Positions 53,533 through 62,370 of a stretch of DNA of 64,000 bases are shown in pieces (the first letter of the stretch is position 1; every line of letters starts with the position of its first letter). The DNA comes from Pontibacillus yanchengensis (GTDB lineage Bacteria > Bacillota > Bacilli > Bacillales > BH030062), in contig NZ_WMEU01000001.1 of NCBI RefSeq assembly GCF_009856295.1, positions 496,001 to 560,000 on the forward strand, read 5' to 3'. The notes below the pieces were generated by a model, which worked only from the letters and a program-made list of their open reading frames with translations, was not told the origin of the DNA and did not search any database. The position numbers were made by a program, and so were the translations under genes.

Positions 53533-53785
53533 GTGTTAGCTTATATATAACTTAATAAGTTATAGGCCTCGACCAGCGACTAACAAACTTCCTGCTCTTC
53601 CCTTACAATAAGTCAACATCGAATCGCTACCGCTCTCCGTGTTTCCTTTATATCATATGGAAAGAAGTTCTGGGATGATGGAGGTTCGATTAAGACCGCT
53701 GCATCGTGTAGCAACATCGAACCAACCCACTTCCTGTGAGCAGCAGTTTGTACGTCGCTAAACGGGCGCTTTCACCTTTGTTCTT
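53533..53785 (-). repeat. bcr-like intergenic repeat, copy B
   Basis: Opposite orientation to copy A at 1076-1330. Read on the minus strand it begins GAAAGCGCCCGTTTAGCGAC, passes GGTCTTAATCGAACCTCC and TTCGATGTTGACTTATTG, and ends AAGTTATATATAAGC. Non-coding. It may also terminate the GGDEF/EAL transcript, since no classic terminator is seen after 53789. Confidence 0.72.
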
Positions 53786-53788
53786 TAA

Positions 53789-55768
53789 CTAACACTTAAC
53801 AAATTGAAAGATTGGTGTAACATGAGTTGGTGGTAGAGGTTTACTATAATAAAAACCTTGCATTTCATCACATTCCTCTTCTTGCAAGAAGTGTAGTTGT
53901 TCCTCTGTTTCTACCCCCTCAGCAATTACCTTCATGTTTAAAGAATGAGACATGTGAATAATCGATTTAATAATTGCTTTATTCTGTCTTCTATTTTCAT
54001 GAATAAAGGCTTTATCAATTTTAAGTTTATTCACAGGGAATCTGCTTAAATATTTTAAAGAGGAATAACCAGTTCCAAAATCATCAATTGAAACATGAAC
54101 ACCTAATTCTCGCAACCCCTTTAGTGTATGTATAATATCTTCCTCATTAGACATAGCCATACTCTCAGTGATCTCAAGTTCTAAGTAACAAGCATGTAAG
54201 CCAGTCTGTTGTAAAACTGACGAAACTTGTTCAACTAGGTCTGCTTGGTGGAATTGCTTTGCAGATAGATTCACCCCTACAACTACCGGGCTATACCCTT
54301 GATCTTGCCAGAGTTTATTTTGTTTGCATGCTTCATGTAAAACCCAATTTCCAATTTGCAATATGAGGCTCGTTTTTTCTGCAATAGGTATAAACGTTGC
54401 TGGAGAAATATATCCCTTCTCAGGGTGATTCCATCGTAATAATGCCTCTAAACCGACAACTCTTTCACTTCCAATATCCTTTTGGGGTTGATAATGTAGC
54501 TCAAATTGTTGTTCTTTCATTGCCTTCCTTAACTCTGTCTCCATCCTTAACATGCTCTTAAAATCTTTGGAGATAGATGATTCGAACACCTTATAATTAT
54601 TGCGGTTATTCTGTTTAATAACATTCATTGCTGCATCCGCATGTTTAATTAGTTCATTTTCATCTATGCCATCTTCAGGATAATGACTAATTCCAATACT
54701 TACGGATGTGTACAATTCAAAATCATCAATAATGATTGGCTCCTCAAAGATATTGATAATTTTAGTAGCAAACGTTTCTGCATCTACATTAGTTTGGACA
54801 CCACGTTGTAGGATTAAAAATTCGTCTCCGCCCATACGGGCAATAAACACATTTTCATCTAGAAGTTTTTTCAAACGTTCAGCACAAATGGATAATAATT
54901 GATCCCCAAAAACGTACCCCATAGTGTCATTAATTTGTTTAAAGTAATCAATATCCATAAAATGAACGGCAAATTTCCCTCCATTTTTGTGAGCTGAATA
55001 AATGGCTTCATTAATTGTTTTTAAAAAATAAAAGCGATTTGGCAAGTCTGTTAAGTCATCATAGTAAGCCATAAATTCAATTTGTTGCCTTTGTTCCATT
55101 CGTACGGTAATATCACGGATCATAGCTCCACGTACCGTTTTGTTATCGTAAGTGTGAGGGTGTGCCATTATCTCTACATAAATAGATGATCCATCTTTAC
55201 GAATACCTTGCATCTCATATGGAATTTCAGGATAATCCACAAAACGCTGTCGTAATGTATATTGATCATCTTTTGTTACAAGCTCGTAAACAGACTTTTG
55301 CAGCATCTCTTTATATGTATATCCAAACATATTTGCAAAGCTCTCATCACAATCAATAATTATACCTTGATCGTGTAAAACCATTCCTTCTTGACCAGCT
55401 TGAATCGATTCATACAAGCGCCTTTTCGTTTCCTTCACCTTTTCATGAAGCGATATTCGATAAAAAATAAGGCAATACACTTCAAATCCTGGTTCTTTAA
55501 ACTTCAAACATTTAACCTGAAAATACCGTTTAGAACCATCTTTAACCTCTAACAATAATTGTTTTTCAAGATTGTTTCGCAAGGTATCAAAATCAAATAA
55601 TTGGTCAATAGAAGTAAGTTCGTGCTCTGCTACCTCTAACAATTTACATGCTGAAGTATTTTGCTCGATAATCTCTCCCTCTTCGTTCACAAATAGAATC
55701 GCTTCTTGTATGTGTTCGAGCACCCACTTCTGCAACGAAGGAGATAGATAACCTGATGGGTTGAGCAT
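53789..55768 (-). CDS. PAS–PAS–GGDEF–EAL c-di-GMP turnover protein
   Basis: 659 residues, no membrane segment: PAS (~15-110), PAS/PAC (~115-225), GGDEF (~235-400) and EAL (~415-655). MGGDEF is intact at 312-317, but the RxxD inhibitory site just before it is missing. The EAL domain has E441-A-L and D562-D563 in DDFGTGYSS, so both activities may be retained. It follows ktrD by 35 bases with an AGGGGGA site, so potassium uptake and c-di-GMP turnover share a transcript. Confidence 0.92.
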   Translation of the reverse strand: MLNPSGYLSPSLQKWVLEHIQEAILFVNEEGEIIEQNTSACKLLEVAEHELTSIDQLFDFDTLRNNLEKQLLLEVKDGSKRYFQVKCLKFKEPGFEVYCLIFYRISLHEKVKETKRRLYESIQAGQEGMVLHDQGIIIDCDESFANMFGYTYKEMLQKSVYELVTKDDQYTLRQRFVDYPEIPYEMQGIRKDGSSIYVEIMAHPHTYDNKTVRGAMIRDITVRMEQRQQIEFMAYYDDLTDLPNRFYFLKTINEAIYSAHKNGGKFAVHFMDIDYFKQINDTMGYVFGDQLLSICAERLKKLLDENVFIARMGGDEFLILQRGVQTNVDAETFATKIINIFEEPIIIDDFELYTSVSIGISHYPEDGIDENELIKHADAAMNVIKQNNRNNYKVFESSISKDFKSMLRMETELRKAMKEQQFELHYQPQKDIGSERVVGLEALLRWNHPEKGYISPATFIPIAEKTSLILQIGNWVLHEACKQNKLWQDQGYSPVVVGVNLSAKQFHQADLVEQVSSVLQQTGLHACYLELEITESMAMSNEEDIIHTLKGLRELGVHVSIDDFGTGYSSLKYLSRFPVNKLKIDKAFIHENRRQNKAIIKSIIHMSHSLNMKVIAEGVETEEQLHFLQEEECDEMQGFYYSKPLPPTHVTPIFQFVKC

Positions 55769-55803
55769 TGTGTATTCCCCCTAAAGCAATTCCTGCTTTC
55801 AAC

Positions 55804-57168
55804 TTATCCAATAATGATACGCTCTGTTGGATAATGATAATTTCCACTTTTCTTATCTTTTTTAAATGTAAATAAGAATGAAAGAATCCCAATTCTACCG
55901 ATAAACATAAGTGCCATTAAAAGGAATTTACCTATTAATGATAACTCTGGTGTTATACCTAGAGATAGACCAGTTGTACCGAAGGCTGAAGCCACTTCAA
56001 ATATTATTTCATTCAAACCAAATGGCTCAGTAATCGACAGTATAACGACTGCTGTAAAGAAAGTAATAACGGCCATAATGGATACCACTACAGCTTTAAT
56101 TAAATCACCTTCATGTACTTCTCTTCTAAAGATGCGAATACGTTGCTGACCACGTGCATATGTCAATAAGAAGATTACGACCAACGCAAAAGAAGTTGTC
56201 CGTATTCCTCCTCCAACACTACTCGGAGAGGCTCCAATAAACATTAGTGCCGACATAAGTAACTGGGTTTGTTCCGTAAATTGACTCACGTCCATCGTTG
56301 ATAAGCCTGCACTTCTTGTAGTTACAGACTGAAATAATGAATAAAACAAGATTTCATGCCATGATTTATCTTCAAAGAAATGATTGAACTCTAAGAGTGC
56401 AATAAAAACGGACCCAATAATCAGTAATATTAAATATGTGCTTGTTGTTAATTTAGTAAACATAGAAAAACGCATGAATTTCCTCTGTTCACTGGTTGAA
56501 AATAGATATTCACGCACTTCAATTAGGACTGGAAATCCAATTGCTCCTAATATAATCAAAACCATATGAATGAATTGGACAAAATAATCGTGTCGAAACG
56601 GGATTAATGATTGTCCGGTAATATCAAAGCCAGCATTTGTGGTGGCACTTATTGAAGCAAAAAAACCTTGGTAATATGCTTCTTGCCATGTATCAAAAAA
56701 TTGCATAAAATAAGTACCTAATATCAGAAAGCCAATTAATTCTATTGAAAAAATCATAAATAGAATTTGCTTCATTAAACGAACCATTCCTTGGAAGGTT
56801 GTTTGATTTTGATCGGTCATAATTAAACGTCGTTCACGTAAGCCAATTTTTTTACCAAGAATAATCCAAATAAATGTTCCAATAGCCATAATTCCTATAC
56901 CGCCAAATTGTAAAACCAAAGCAAGCAAAAACACACCTGTCACGCTAAAAGTTTCACTTGTAGGAAGAACGGTTAATCCTGTTACACTGACAGCACTAAC
57001 AGATGTAAAAATTAAATCAACTAGGGAAACTTCCACTCCATCTTGGTGGGATACAGGTAGCCCTAATAAAATACATGCTAGTAATACAGCAGAGGCGTAG
57101 AACATAACTATTATTTGAACTGGGGATAAGTCATTGAGCCATCTGAAACTTCGGTGTCTGATCCACAT
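55804..57168 (-). CDS. ktrD: Ktr potassium channel membrane subunit KtrD
   Basis: 454-residue TrkH/KtrB-family potassium translocating subunit with four M1-P-M2 units. The selectivity-filter loops are visible: SVTGLT, TTNAGFD, TTRSAGLS and GTTGLSLG. AGAAGGAGAAG site before the ATG. Its gating partner ktrC lies 55 kb away at 253; such scattering is known for ktrC/ktrD in B. subtilis. First gene of a two-gene operon with the GGDEF/EAL gene. Confidence 0.92.
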   Translation of the reverse strand: MWIRHRSFRWLNDLSPVQIIVMFYASAVLLACILLGLPVSHQDGVEVSLVDLIFTSVSAVSVTGLTVLPTSETFSVTGVFLLALVLQFGGIGIMAIGTFIWIILGKKIGLRERRLIMTDQNQTTFQGMVRLMKQILFMIFSIELIGFLILGTYFMQFFDTWQEAYYQGFFASISATTNAGFDITGQSLIPFRHDYFVQFIHMVLIILGAIGFPVLIEVREYLFSTSEQRKFMRFSMFTKLTTSTYLILLIIGSVFIALLEFNHFFEDKSWHEILFYSLFQSVTTRSAGLSTMDVSQFTEQTQLLMSALMFIGASPSSVGGGIRTTSFALVVIFLLTYARGQQRIRIFRREVHEGDLIKAVVVSIMAVITFFTAVVILSITEPFGLNEIIFEVASAFGTTGLSLGITPELSLIGKFLLMALMFIGRIGILSFLFTFKKDKKSGNYHYPTERIIIG

Positions 57169-57854
57169 ATTTCTTCTCCTTCTTCTGCTATATTTCTTTC
57201 TTCATAGTAGCACCTTCCAATAGTATAGCATCGAAATAAGGAGTTTTATTTCTTATTATCGGAAAAAATGGAGAATTATGAAGAGTTTTTTTGCACTTAC
57301 AGAAAGTTTAAATCTTTATTAGGATGAAAGAATAATCACAACCAGGACTCTGTTGCGTCAAGGGGCTTGTCAATCGCAAGTTTTCTTTAAAGAATTATTA
57401 GAGAATATGCACCAATCTCTATACTTTCAAAAGTGTTTATCTACATTATTGTTCATTTCTATACCTGAAGTATTATAAAGGAGGGCGTTCCTTTCTGTAA
57501 ATCAAGTTTTATAAGTATTAATTATAAAATCTTTTCACACCGAAATTCTCATATAAAATCCTCACTTTTGAACTAAGAACAAGTCAATAAGTGAGGCTTT
57601 ATGTTAAATAGATATATTTCTAGAACATCTCTGAAGTTTCGTACATACAAGAAAACTGCAAACGCCCGTTTAGTAACGTACAAACTGTCTAACAGTGGTG
57701 ACTTAGAGGAGTTTCTATTAAATTAAAACCGTTCTTTCACTAAGGACCCTGTCTTGATTGGACTTCGGCAGTTATTGTCTGATTTTATTGCTATATACTT
57801 AAGTTTTTTATACTAATGTCTGATTTAACTATTCCTACTATGCGGATGAGTTCC
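57169..57854. other. Long intergenic region with a bcr-like fragment
   Basis: No gene supported. CAAACGCCCGTTTAGTAACG at 57659-57678 and the following CGTACAAACTG match the start of the bcr-like copy B, after which similarity fades. The rest is AT-rich with no strong hairpin. Confidence 0.5.
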
Positions 57855-58286
57855 TTAAGTGGTAGATTCAGCCTCTTCTACTTGATTTTTGAAAGCTTGG
57901 AGTAGCTCTTCTCCATGATAACCTTTTTCAATCAGTTCTTTTAGAGTATTTTCCACTTGATCTTTTTTATGATCAAGAATTTTACCTAAGAATAATATAT
58001 TACTATTATCACCAATGTCATTACTATCTATAACTTTAACTAAAAACATAGCTGGTTGGTTTGTTGATTTGGTTATTTTTGCTTGAAGGACAATTTCCTC
58101 TTCTTTGTCCATAATGGTTTCGAAGTACTCTTTATATTGTTCTTCTATATAAGCTTCGATGAGCCATGTATTAGCTTCATCCTCCCTGTTAATAATTAAT
58201 CCATCGATAAGTGGGATTGTCGTTTTTTGGATATCTTTATTTTCTCCTTCTAATACATTTAATTTAATCAATTTAAATGTTTTCAC
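57855..58286 (-). CDS. YwpF-like protein
   Basis: 143 residues, cytoplasmic, acidic. The layout MKTFKLIKLNV..., DGLIINREDEANTWLIEAYI and a central VQAKITK...PAMFLVKV stretch resembles the YwpF family of Bacillus as I remember it. The C-terminal ~35 residues are a charged helix (EELLQAFKNQVEEAESTT). Function unknown. GGGAGAATG site. Monocistronic, downstream of moaA. Confidence 0.65.
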   Translation of the reverse strand: MKTFKLIKLNVLEGENKDIQKTTIPLIDGLIINREDEANTWLIEAYIEEQYKEYFETIMDKEEEIVLQAKITKSTNQPAMFLVKVIDSNDIGDNSNILFLGKILDHKKDQVENTLKELIEKGYHGEELLQAFKNQVEEAESTT

Positions 58287-58349
58287 GGTCTACATTCTCC
58301 CTTTCCAAATTATCTGCTTATGGTTAACTCTCTTTCATGATTACTATCA

Positions 58350-59372
58350 TTAACCACCTATATAAGACATTTCAATCTTTTCCTTTGATGGGAACTTTCC
58401 CTCTGCGCGATTTGCTGAATACCGGTCCCCTCTAATACTCCAACGCTTCATTATTTCTAGTTTCAACATATTATCAGTAATTCCTTTTCTTAGGAGTTTC
58501 CGGATATCGTATCCTTGAGAAGCGAACAAACAATGGTATAACGTTCCATCTGCTGATAATCTTGCTCGCGTACATGTGTCACAAAAATGATCTGTAACAG
58601 AAGAGATAACCCCTATTTCACCATTGCCATCTTTATACCTATATCGTGATGCTACTTCCCCATAATAATTAGGAGAAGCTTGTTCAAGCGGAAGTTCCTC
58701 TGTAATCGTATTAATAATTTCTTGCTTCGAAACAACTTCACTATTATGCCATCCATTTACATTGCCTACATCCATAAATTCGATGAAACGTAGTATATGT
58801 CCTTTTCCTTTAAAAAACCGGGCCATTGGTAAAATTTGCGATTCGTTCATACCTCTCTTCACCACCATATTGACCTTAATTTGCAAGCCTACATTAGTTG
58901 CCGCTTCAATCCCCTTAATTACAGGAGAGGTTTTAACACCTCGACTATTTATTGATTGAAACACATCATCGTCTATGGCATCCAAACTTAAATTAACTCT
59001 GTTAAGACCTGCTTCTTTTAAAAGCTTGGCATATTTAGGCAGGAATACACCATTCGATGTTAAAGCGATATCTTCAATTCCTTTGATTGAGTAGAGTCTC
59101 TCAATTAGTAGATGCAAGTTTTTTCGTAATAGAGGTTCACCGCCTGTTAGTCTGATTTTCTCTACTCCTAATGAAGCAAATATTTCAGCTGTACGGATTA
59201 TTTCATCAAATGTTAACATCTCTTCTTTATCCAAAAAGGGGTAATCTGCCCCAAAAACCTCAGCTGGCATACAATACGTACAACGAAAATTACACTGATC
59301 AATGACGGAGATTCGAAGATCTTTCAGAGGTCTTCCGAATTGATCTTTTATGGCTTGTGACTGTTCTGTCAC
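58350..59372 (-). CDS. moaA: GTP 3',8-cyclase MoaA
   Basis: Radical SAM enzyme starting molybdenum cofactor synthesis (GTP to 3',8-cH2GTP, with MoaC). 340 residues: N-terminal 4Fe-4S cluster motif C27-x3-C31-x2-C34, GGEPLLR, a second C-terminal cluster (CDTC...C) and the essential terminal double glycine (YIGG). Downstream of moeA by 58 bases, likely one operon; moaC, moaE and others are not in the window. Confidence 0.95.
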   Translation of the reverse strand: MTEQSQAIKDQFGRPLKDLRISVIDQCNFRCTYCMPAEVFGADYPFLDKEEMLTFDEIIRTAEIFASLGVEKIRLTGGEPLLRKNLHLLIERLYSIKGIEDIALTSNGVFLPKYAKLLKEAGLNRVNLSLDAIDDDVFQSINSRGVKTSPVIKGIEAATNVGLQIKVNMVVKRGMNESQILPMARFFKGKGHILRFIEFMDVGNVNGWHNSEVVSKQEIINTITEELPLEQASPNYYGEVASRYRYKDGNGEIGVISSVTDHFCDTCTRARLSADGTLYHCLFASQGYDIRKLLRKGITDNMLKLEIMKRWSIRGDRYSANRAEGKFPSKEKIEMSYIGG

Positions 59373-59430
59373 GATATCCCTCCCCTAGTCCTGTTAAAAT
59401 GTATATTTTTTCTATTGTACAAGGCCCATT

Positions 59431-60702
59431 CTAAGTTGTCCACGGCTCTTTCTGGCCATAAACTGTCTCTAGGAAAATCACCTCTACCCTATCACCTTTT
59501 TTAAAGCCTCTCGTACCTCCAGGTAGCATCATGAATGCGTTTGTTTCTATAAGTGATGTGACTACAGCAGATTTATCCGGTCCAGCAGGTTCAATCCATA
59601 GTTGTCCATCCTTAAAGAACACCCTACTTCTTACGAAACGTGTGAATGGATTGGGCTTTGGAAAATCTGTTGTGAGGTAAGCTTTACTTTTAGGTGGGTA
59701 TGGTTGTTTGGAGAACATTGCCTTCTGGATAACAGGTCGCACAAACAACTCAAACCCTACATAACAGGCTGATGGATTTCCTGATAAACCAAATAATAAT
59801 TGATCACCCTTAACGGCAACTGTAGTAACACTACCTGGTCTCATTGCTACTTTGTTAAACAATTGTTCTGCCTCTAACTTATCATAGATATCTGGCATTA
59901 AATCATAATCACCTACAGAAACGCCTCCTGTTGTAATAACCATATCTACTTCATGAAGGGTTTCTTGTATGGCGTTATAACTCGTCTCAAAATCATCCGC
60001 CAAGGTCCCTAGCATCTTAACTTCTCCACCAGCTCGTTTAATTTGAGATGCAATCATATGACCGTTTGAGTTGCGAATCTTGCCTGGAACTAGATCATCT
60101 TTAACATCCAACAGTTCTGTACCAGTTGTAAATAAACCGATCACAGGCTTCTTTGATACATGAACAGTCGCATACCCAAATGTGGCTAAAACAGCTTTGA
60201 CCCCTGGATGAATATAGGTTCCTTTTTCTATTAAATGAGTACCTTCAAGGGTTTCAGATCCCTTATGGTTCACATTATCCCCAGCTTGAATCGTCCGTTT
60301 TATACTCATCAACTCTTTCTCATTATCTTCGTAGGATTGGCAAACTTCAAACATAGCTACACAATCAGCTCCTCTTGGCAAAGGAGCTCCTGTCATAATC
60401 CGGGCAGCCTCTCCATGTTGCAAAGTCCTACTACTCATTGTACCTGCTGGAATATGTTCTACTACTTCAAAGGAAACTGCATAATCCTGACTTGCCTGAT
60501 TGGTATCAGCAGCTTTAAAGGCAAATCCATCATAGGGAGATTTATCAAAAGGAGGGATTGGTTGATTTGCAAATATATCTTCGGCTAGAACACGACCATC
60601 ACTTTCTTCAATAGAGACGATTTCATATGTATGTTCTCTTGCATAAGCCATCACCCGATTCACCGCTTCTGTTACCTTAATAGGTGTTCGTTTCTCAATC
60701 AT
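59431..60702 (-). CDS. moeA: Molybdopterin molybdenumtransferase MoeA
   Basis: Inserts molybdate into adenylylated molybdopterin. 423 residues with the family's landmarks: PPFDKSPYDGFAF, the MPT-binding TTGGVSVGDYD, GNPSACYVGFE and a C-terminal domain. AGGAGAAG site before the ATG. First gene of the moeA–moaA unit; implies a molybdoenzyme such as nitrate reductase or formate dehydrogenase elsewhere. Confidence 0.94.
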   Translation of the reverse strand: MIEKRTPIKVTEAVNRVMAYAREHTYEIVSIEESDGRVLAEDIFANQPIPPFDKSPYDGFAFKAADTNQASQDYAVSFEVVEHIPAGTMSSRTLQHGEAARIMTGAPLPRGADCVAMFEVCQSYEDNEKELMSIKRTIQAGDNVNHKGSETLEGTHLIEKGTYIHPGVKAVLATFGYATVHVSKKPVIGLFTTGTELLDVKDDLVPGKIRNSNGHMIASQIKRAGGEVKMLGTLADDFETSYNAIQETLHEVDMVITTGGVSVGDYDLMPDIYDKLEAEQLFNKVAMRPGSVTTVAVKGDQLLFGLSGNPSACYVGFELFVRPVIQKAMFSKQPYPPKSKAYLTTDFPKPNPFTRFVRSRVFFKDGQLWIEPAGPDKSAVVTSLIETNAFMMLPGGTRGFKKGDRVEVIFLETVYGQKEPWTT

Positions 60703-60786
60703 GCTATTACTTCTCCTTTCTAAAATAAATTCTATTAAGTTTACACTACCAAAGAAAAAGGCTTATCTCTACATATAAGATTAGAA

Positions 60787-60812
60787 AAGGGGCCAATTCA
60801 AGCCCCCTTTAC
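60787..60812 (-). terminator. Terminator of the YrzI-like cluster
   Basis: AAAGGGGGC-TTGAATT-GGCCCCTTTT on the minus strand, followed by CTAATCTT. It separates the micro-gene cluster from moeA. Confidence 0.65.
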
Positions 60813-60823
60813 AATTCCTTTTC

Positions 60824-60961
60824 TTACTTAATGAATAAGTTTCGATCTCGTTGGGATTGTATTTGTTTTGTAATACATTCTGTACGTATTATGGATTGCA
60901 TACGCTCTTTGTGAGACCTTCGTTTAATAACAATCGAAAAGATAAATAGTTGATCTTGCAT
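60824..60961 (-). CDS. YrzI family small protein (first copy)
   Basis: 45 residues: MQDQLFIFSIVIKRRSHKER then a charged tail ending QRDRNLFIK. The short hydrophobic start with xxIxKR and a basic Arg-rich tail is the YrzI pattern. AAGGAGG lies six to seven bases before the ATG. Last of three tiny frames on this strand. Function unknown. Confidence 0.7.
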   Translation of the reverse strand: MQDQLFIFSIVIKRRSHKERMQSIIRTECITKQIQSQRDRNLFIK

Positions 60962-60994
60962 TCTATATTCCTCCTTATCTACTATTTTGAGAGG

Positions 60995-61051
60995 CTACGC
61001 GCTATCTTTCTCCTCATTTAACCATTCCATAAAAATTGTGTGTCTGCACAT
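60995..61051 (-). CDS. 18-aa micro-ORF with strong ribosome site
   Basis: MCRHTIFMEWLNEEKDSA, between the two YrzI-like genes. AAAAGGAGC lies seven bases before the ATG. Too short for family assignment; the ribosome site and position in the cluster are the only support. Confidence 0.4.
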   Translation of the reverse strand: MCRHTIFMEWLNEEKDSA

Positions 61052-61071
61052 TGTTATCGCTCCTTTTCTTT

Positions 61072-61218
61072 TTATAGTTGTGATCCGTACACTGCTTTTC
61101 GGTCTGTTACTTTTTCTTGTACTGTTGGTTCATGAAAAGATGATTGTGTTAATATCCCTTGCTTTTGTCGTGGTGTTTTCTTAATTGAAACACTAAACAC
61201 AAAAAATTGAATGGTCAT
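61072..61218 (-). CDS. YrzI family small protein (second copy)
   Basis: 48 residues: MTIQFFVFSVSIKKTPRQKQ then a polar tail with VTDRKAVYG. It parallels the copy at 60824 in the first 15 residues and the DR near the end. TTAAGGAGG stands seven bases upstream of the ATG. First of the micro-gene cluster. Confidence 0.7.
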   Translation of the reverse strand: MTIQFFVFSVSIKKTPRQKQGILTQSSFHEPTVQEKVTDRKAVYGSQL

Positions 61219-61250
61219 GCTACTACCTCCTTAACCTTCCGTTATTTACC

Positions 61251-61285
61251 ATAAAAAAAAGCCATAGATTTATCTACGGCTCTTT
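61251..61285 (-). terminator. Terminator upstream of the YrzI-like cluster
   Basis: AGCCGTAGATAAATCTATGGCT, one mismatch, followed on the minus strand by eight T. It ends whatever transcript comes from 61286-61639. Confidence 0.75.
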
Positions 61286-61639
61286 ACTCTTCCTAGCTTA
61301 AAGTTAGAAGTTGTTTTACCTCAGAGCATTATACTCCACTCTGATGTTATCTCTAACAAATAAAACCGCAGGCTTAACACGCGGTTAACTAGAAAGCAAA
61401 TATATAGACATTGGCACCGCAGACCATTTGACCTGACAGTTCGATGTCACTTGGAAGGATTATAATCGTAATTAACGAAATCCACGTAAGGTCAAATAGG
61501 ATTTAATATTCAGTTGATAGGTTGAATTAGTTTTAATATACATCATGGAATTGACCTCACTCTCTCATTTTTGGTACATGGAAATTATATGCAGCGAATT
61601 GGAAAATGTAAACACATTTCTTAAATTCCTTAATATTTT
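61286..61639 (-). ncRNA. Structured non-coding region, candidate small RNA
   Basis: On the minus strand this gap holds a nested set of pairings. TATTTGACCT pairs with AGGTCAAAT across ~65 bases. AACCGC..GCGGTT is followed by TTATTTG, and CATCAGAGTG..CTCTGAGG comes before the final terminator at 61251-61285. A 24-codon frame (MMYIKTNSTYQLNIKSYLTL...) starts near 61552 after GAGTGAGG. No T-box or other known riboswitch motif was found. Either a regulatory RNA or a tiny-peptide transcript. Confidence 0.35.
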
Positions 61640-62188
61640 TTAGCTAGACAATTCACCCTCCGTATTATGATCGAATAAATACGCATCTATTTTTTGATCT
61701 AATTGATGAAGTTGACGAATTGCTTCACTAATTTCCATTTGTTTATAATGATGGAGCCCTTTTGGTTGTTCATCTTTATTGTCTGCCAACGTAACGACCT
61801 CCTGTAAAGCTGTTTGCTTTCCCTCTAATGAGAAAGGTAAATAAGAATCTGTATGCAACAGAATGGAAACCGAAATTTGCTTTGCCGCAACTCGATTTTC
61901 TCCAAGCCTTATCAGAAGTTTGTGCGCTCGTTCTGCACCTTTAATTGCATGAATATCATTTTGTCTATAATCGTCGTAGTCCCATTCTCCTTCATTGTTA
62001 TACCATTCATAGTGACCTATATCATGTAATAGGGCAGCCTTAGCTGCATAATCCACTTGAACGCCTCGTTCAACAGCTAACTCAAAGGCATAGAAAGCAG
62101 CAGTTACCGCATGATGTACTCCTGAACGACGAAGGTATTTCCTTGTAATATGGTGCTTAAATATATCAACTAGTGTAACGTCTCTCAT
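61640..62188 (-). CDS. HD-domain phosphohydrolase-like protein
   Basis: 182 residues with the HD metal set: an early His (GVHHAVTAA), ALLHDIGHYEW, and later His/Asp (DIHAIKGAERAHKL, LLHTDSYLPF, LADNKDEQPKG). Predicted metal-dependent nucleotide phosphohydrolase; the substrate is unknown. GGAGGGATT site before the ATG. Monocistronic, divergent from the SDR gene. Confidence 0.82.
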   Translation of the reverse strand: MRDVTLVDIFKHHITRKYLRRSGVHHAVTAAFYAFELAVERGVQVDYAAKAALLHDIGHYEWYNNEGEWDYDDYRQNDIHAIKGAERAHKLLIRLGENRVAAKQISVSILLHTDSYLPFSLEGKQTALQEVVTLADNKDEQPKGLHHYKQMEISEAIRQLHQLDQKIDAYLFDHNTEGELSS

Positions 62189-62370
62189 CTATAATCCCTC
62201 CGTTGTTTTTCAAAATAATATATCATAAGGACTTACCGCATACAATATGCTTTTTTTCTTGTTTCCCTACTGCCATCATTATCAATCTAACTAATTTCTT
62301 GTTTATTTATTCATTGAAAAAGGTATGACTATAAAGGATTATCGTTAAGTAAGATTTAGGAGTGAATAGA

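Noticed and set aside
61370..61420. T-box riboswitch suggested by AACCGC...GCGGTT
   Set aside because: No GGTGGNACCGCG element, no specifier loop and no amino-acid gene downstream.
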